Below are positions 33,449 to 33,791 of a stretch of 33,791 bases of DNA, piece after piece; the stretch's first letter is position 1, and every line of letters starts with the position of its first letter. The notes beneath the pieces were generated by a model. The model ran no database searches. It saw only the letters and a list, made by a program, of their open reading frames with translations, and was not told where the DNA came from. The position numbers and the translations under genes are program-made. This DNA comes from Chloroflexus islandicus (GTDB lineage: Bacteria; Chloroflexota; Chloroflexia; Chloroflexales; Chloroflexaceae): positions 1 to 33,791 of the forward strand of contig NZ_LWQS01000074.1 of NCBI RefSeq assembly GCF_001650695.1, written 5' to 3'.

Positions 33449-33604
33449 ACGAGCACATCGTGCATCTATGCATTGCGAACTGCGGTAGTTCATGACCGCA
33501 TTCCATATCAGAGAGGTGTGAGTAGGGATGCCGCCGATGAGGGTGCCATAGCGTGCTGCGTGCGCGCCCAAGCCAAAGAGCGCCATCCGGCGCGTGAGCG
33601 CGAA

Positions 33605-33638
33605 AACACAACACCCCTCATCCGGTGGGATGAGGGGT
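33605..33638 (-). terminator. Terminator hairpin downstream of 16S rRNA
   Basis: A perfect 11-bp stem, ACCCCTCATCC (33613-33623) with GGATGAGGGGT (33628-33638), four-base loop, followed on the minus strand by GTTGTGTTTT. It fits an intrinsic terminator about 84 bp after the 16S end. The T-tract is interrupted, so strength is uncertain. No gene is seen in 33449-33721. Confidence 0.65.
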
Positions 33639-33719
33639 GAGGAGGTTGGCACCTGAACAGGCACGCGTGGTGATGGGCCGCGCCGTAGTAGGATTGAGCA
33701 GTATGTGGGATTTGCTCCC

Positions 33720-33791
<72 letters not shown>

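Noticed and set aside
33404-33664. Short minus-strand frame with a RRMALFGLGA segment
   Set aside because: It resembles a Tat signal only by chance, overlaps the 3' end of the monooxygenase and reads through the terminator hairpin.

Overview
The window looks like chromosomal DNA of a G+C-rich Chloroflexota bacterium, most likely a Chloroflexus/Roseiflexus relative. This is inferred from a T-box in front of an ileS of the 'GRPGLHH' type, an F420-type luciferase-like enzyme, a DUF1800/DUF1501 pair, a caspase-STAND-TPR gene and many short palindromic intergenic repeats. No sequence search was possible, so the placement is not proven.

Layout. (1) 27-5575, minus strand: a two-gene module with a small EACC1-like protein followed by a 1,645-residue caspase-like/STAND NTPase/TPR protein. 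A perfect 48-bp palindrome lies between them. This is the best candidate for an interesting biological-conflict system. (2) 5576-6165: repeats only. (3) 6166-10454, minus: ileS with a complete T-box leader (Ile AUC specifier, T-box motif, terminator, sigma70-type promoter), followed by a LamG/GH16-like gene. (4) 10468-10915: tandem array of long hairpins. (5) 10911-18352, minus: a giant alpha-2-macroglobulin-like envelope protein, a GNAT acetyltransferase and a GH39-like glycosidase, probably one operon. (6) 18529-22662: an APH-type kinase (minus) divergent from a large membrane protein (plus), then sfsA (plus) with an apparently leaderless promoter. (7) 22673-25565, minus: LLM oxidoreductase, MFS transporter and SGNH hydrolase in one tight operon. 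(8) 25698-28067, plus: a gamma-glutamylcyclotransferase-like protein, aguB and aguA; the last two convert agmatine to putrescine. (9) 28101-28325: tandem hairpin repeats. (10) 28454-32119, minus: a DUF1800 gene broken by a nonsense codon and a frameshift, an intact Tat-exported DUF1501 protein and a small exported cupredoxin-like protein. (11) 32315-33448, plus: an FAD monooxygenase. (12) 33722-33791, minus: the 3' end of a 16S rRNA gene, followed by a terminator hairpin and a convergent protein gene rather than a spacer and 23S, which indicates unlinked rRNA genes.

Most of the window is housekeeping or ordinary accessory metabolism. The points that stand out are the caspase-STAND module with its recently amplified repeats, the covarying GGGGCA-type hairpin family, the doubly damaged DUF1800 gene and the isolated 16S gene.
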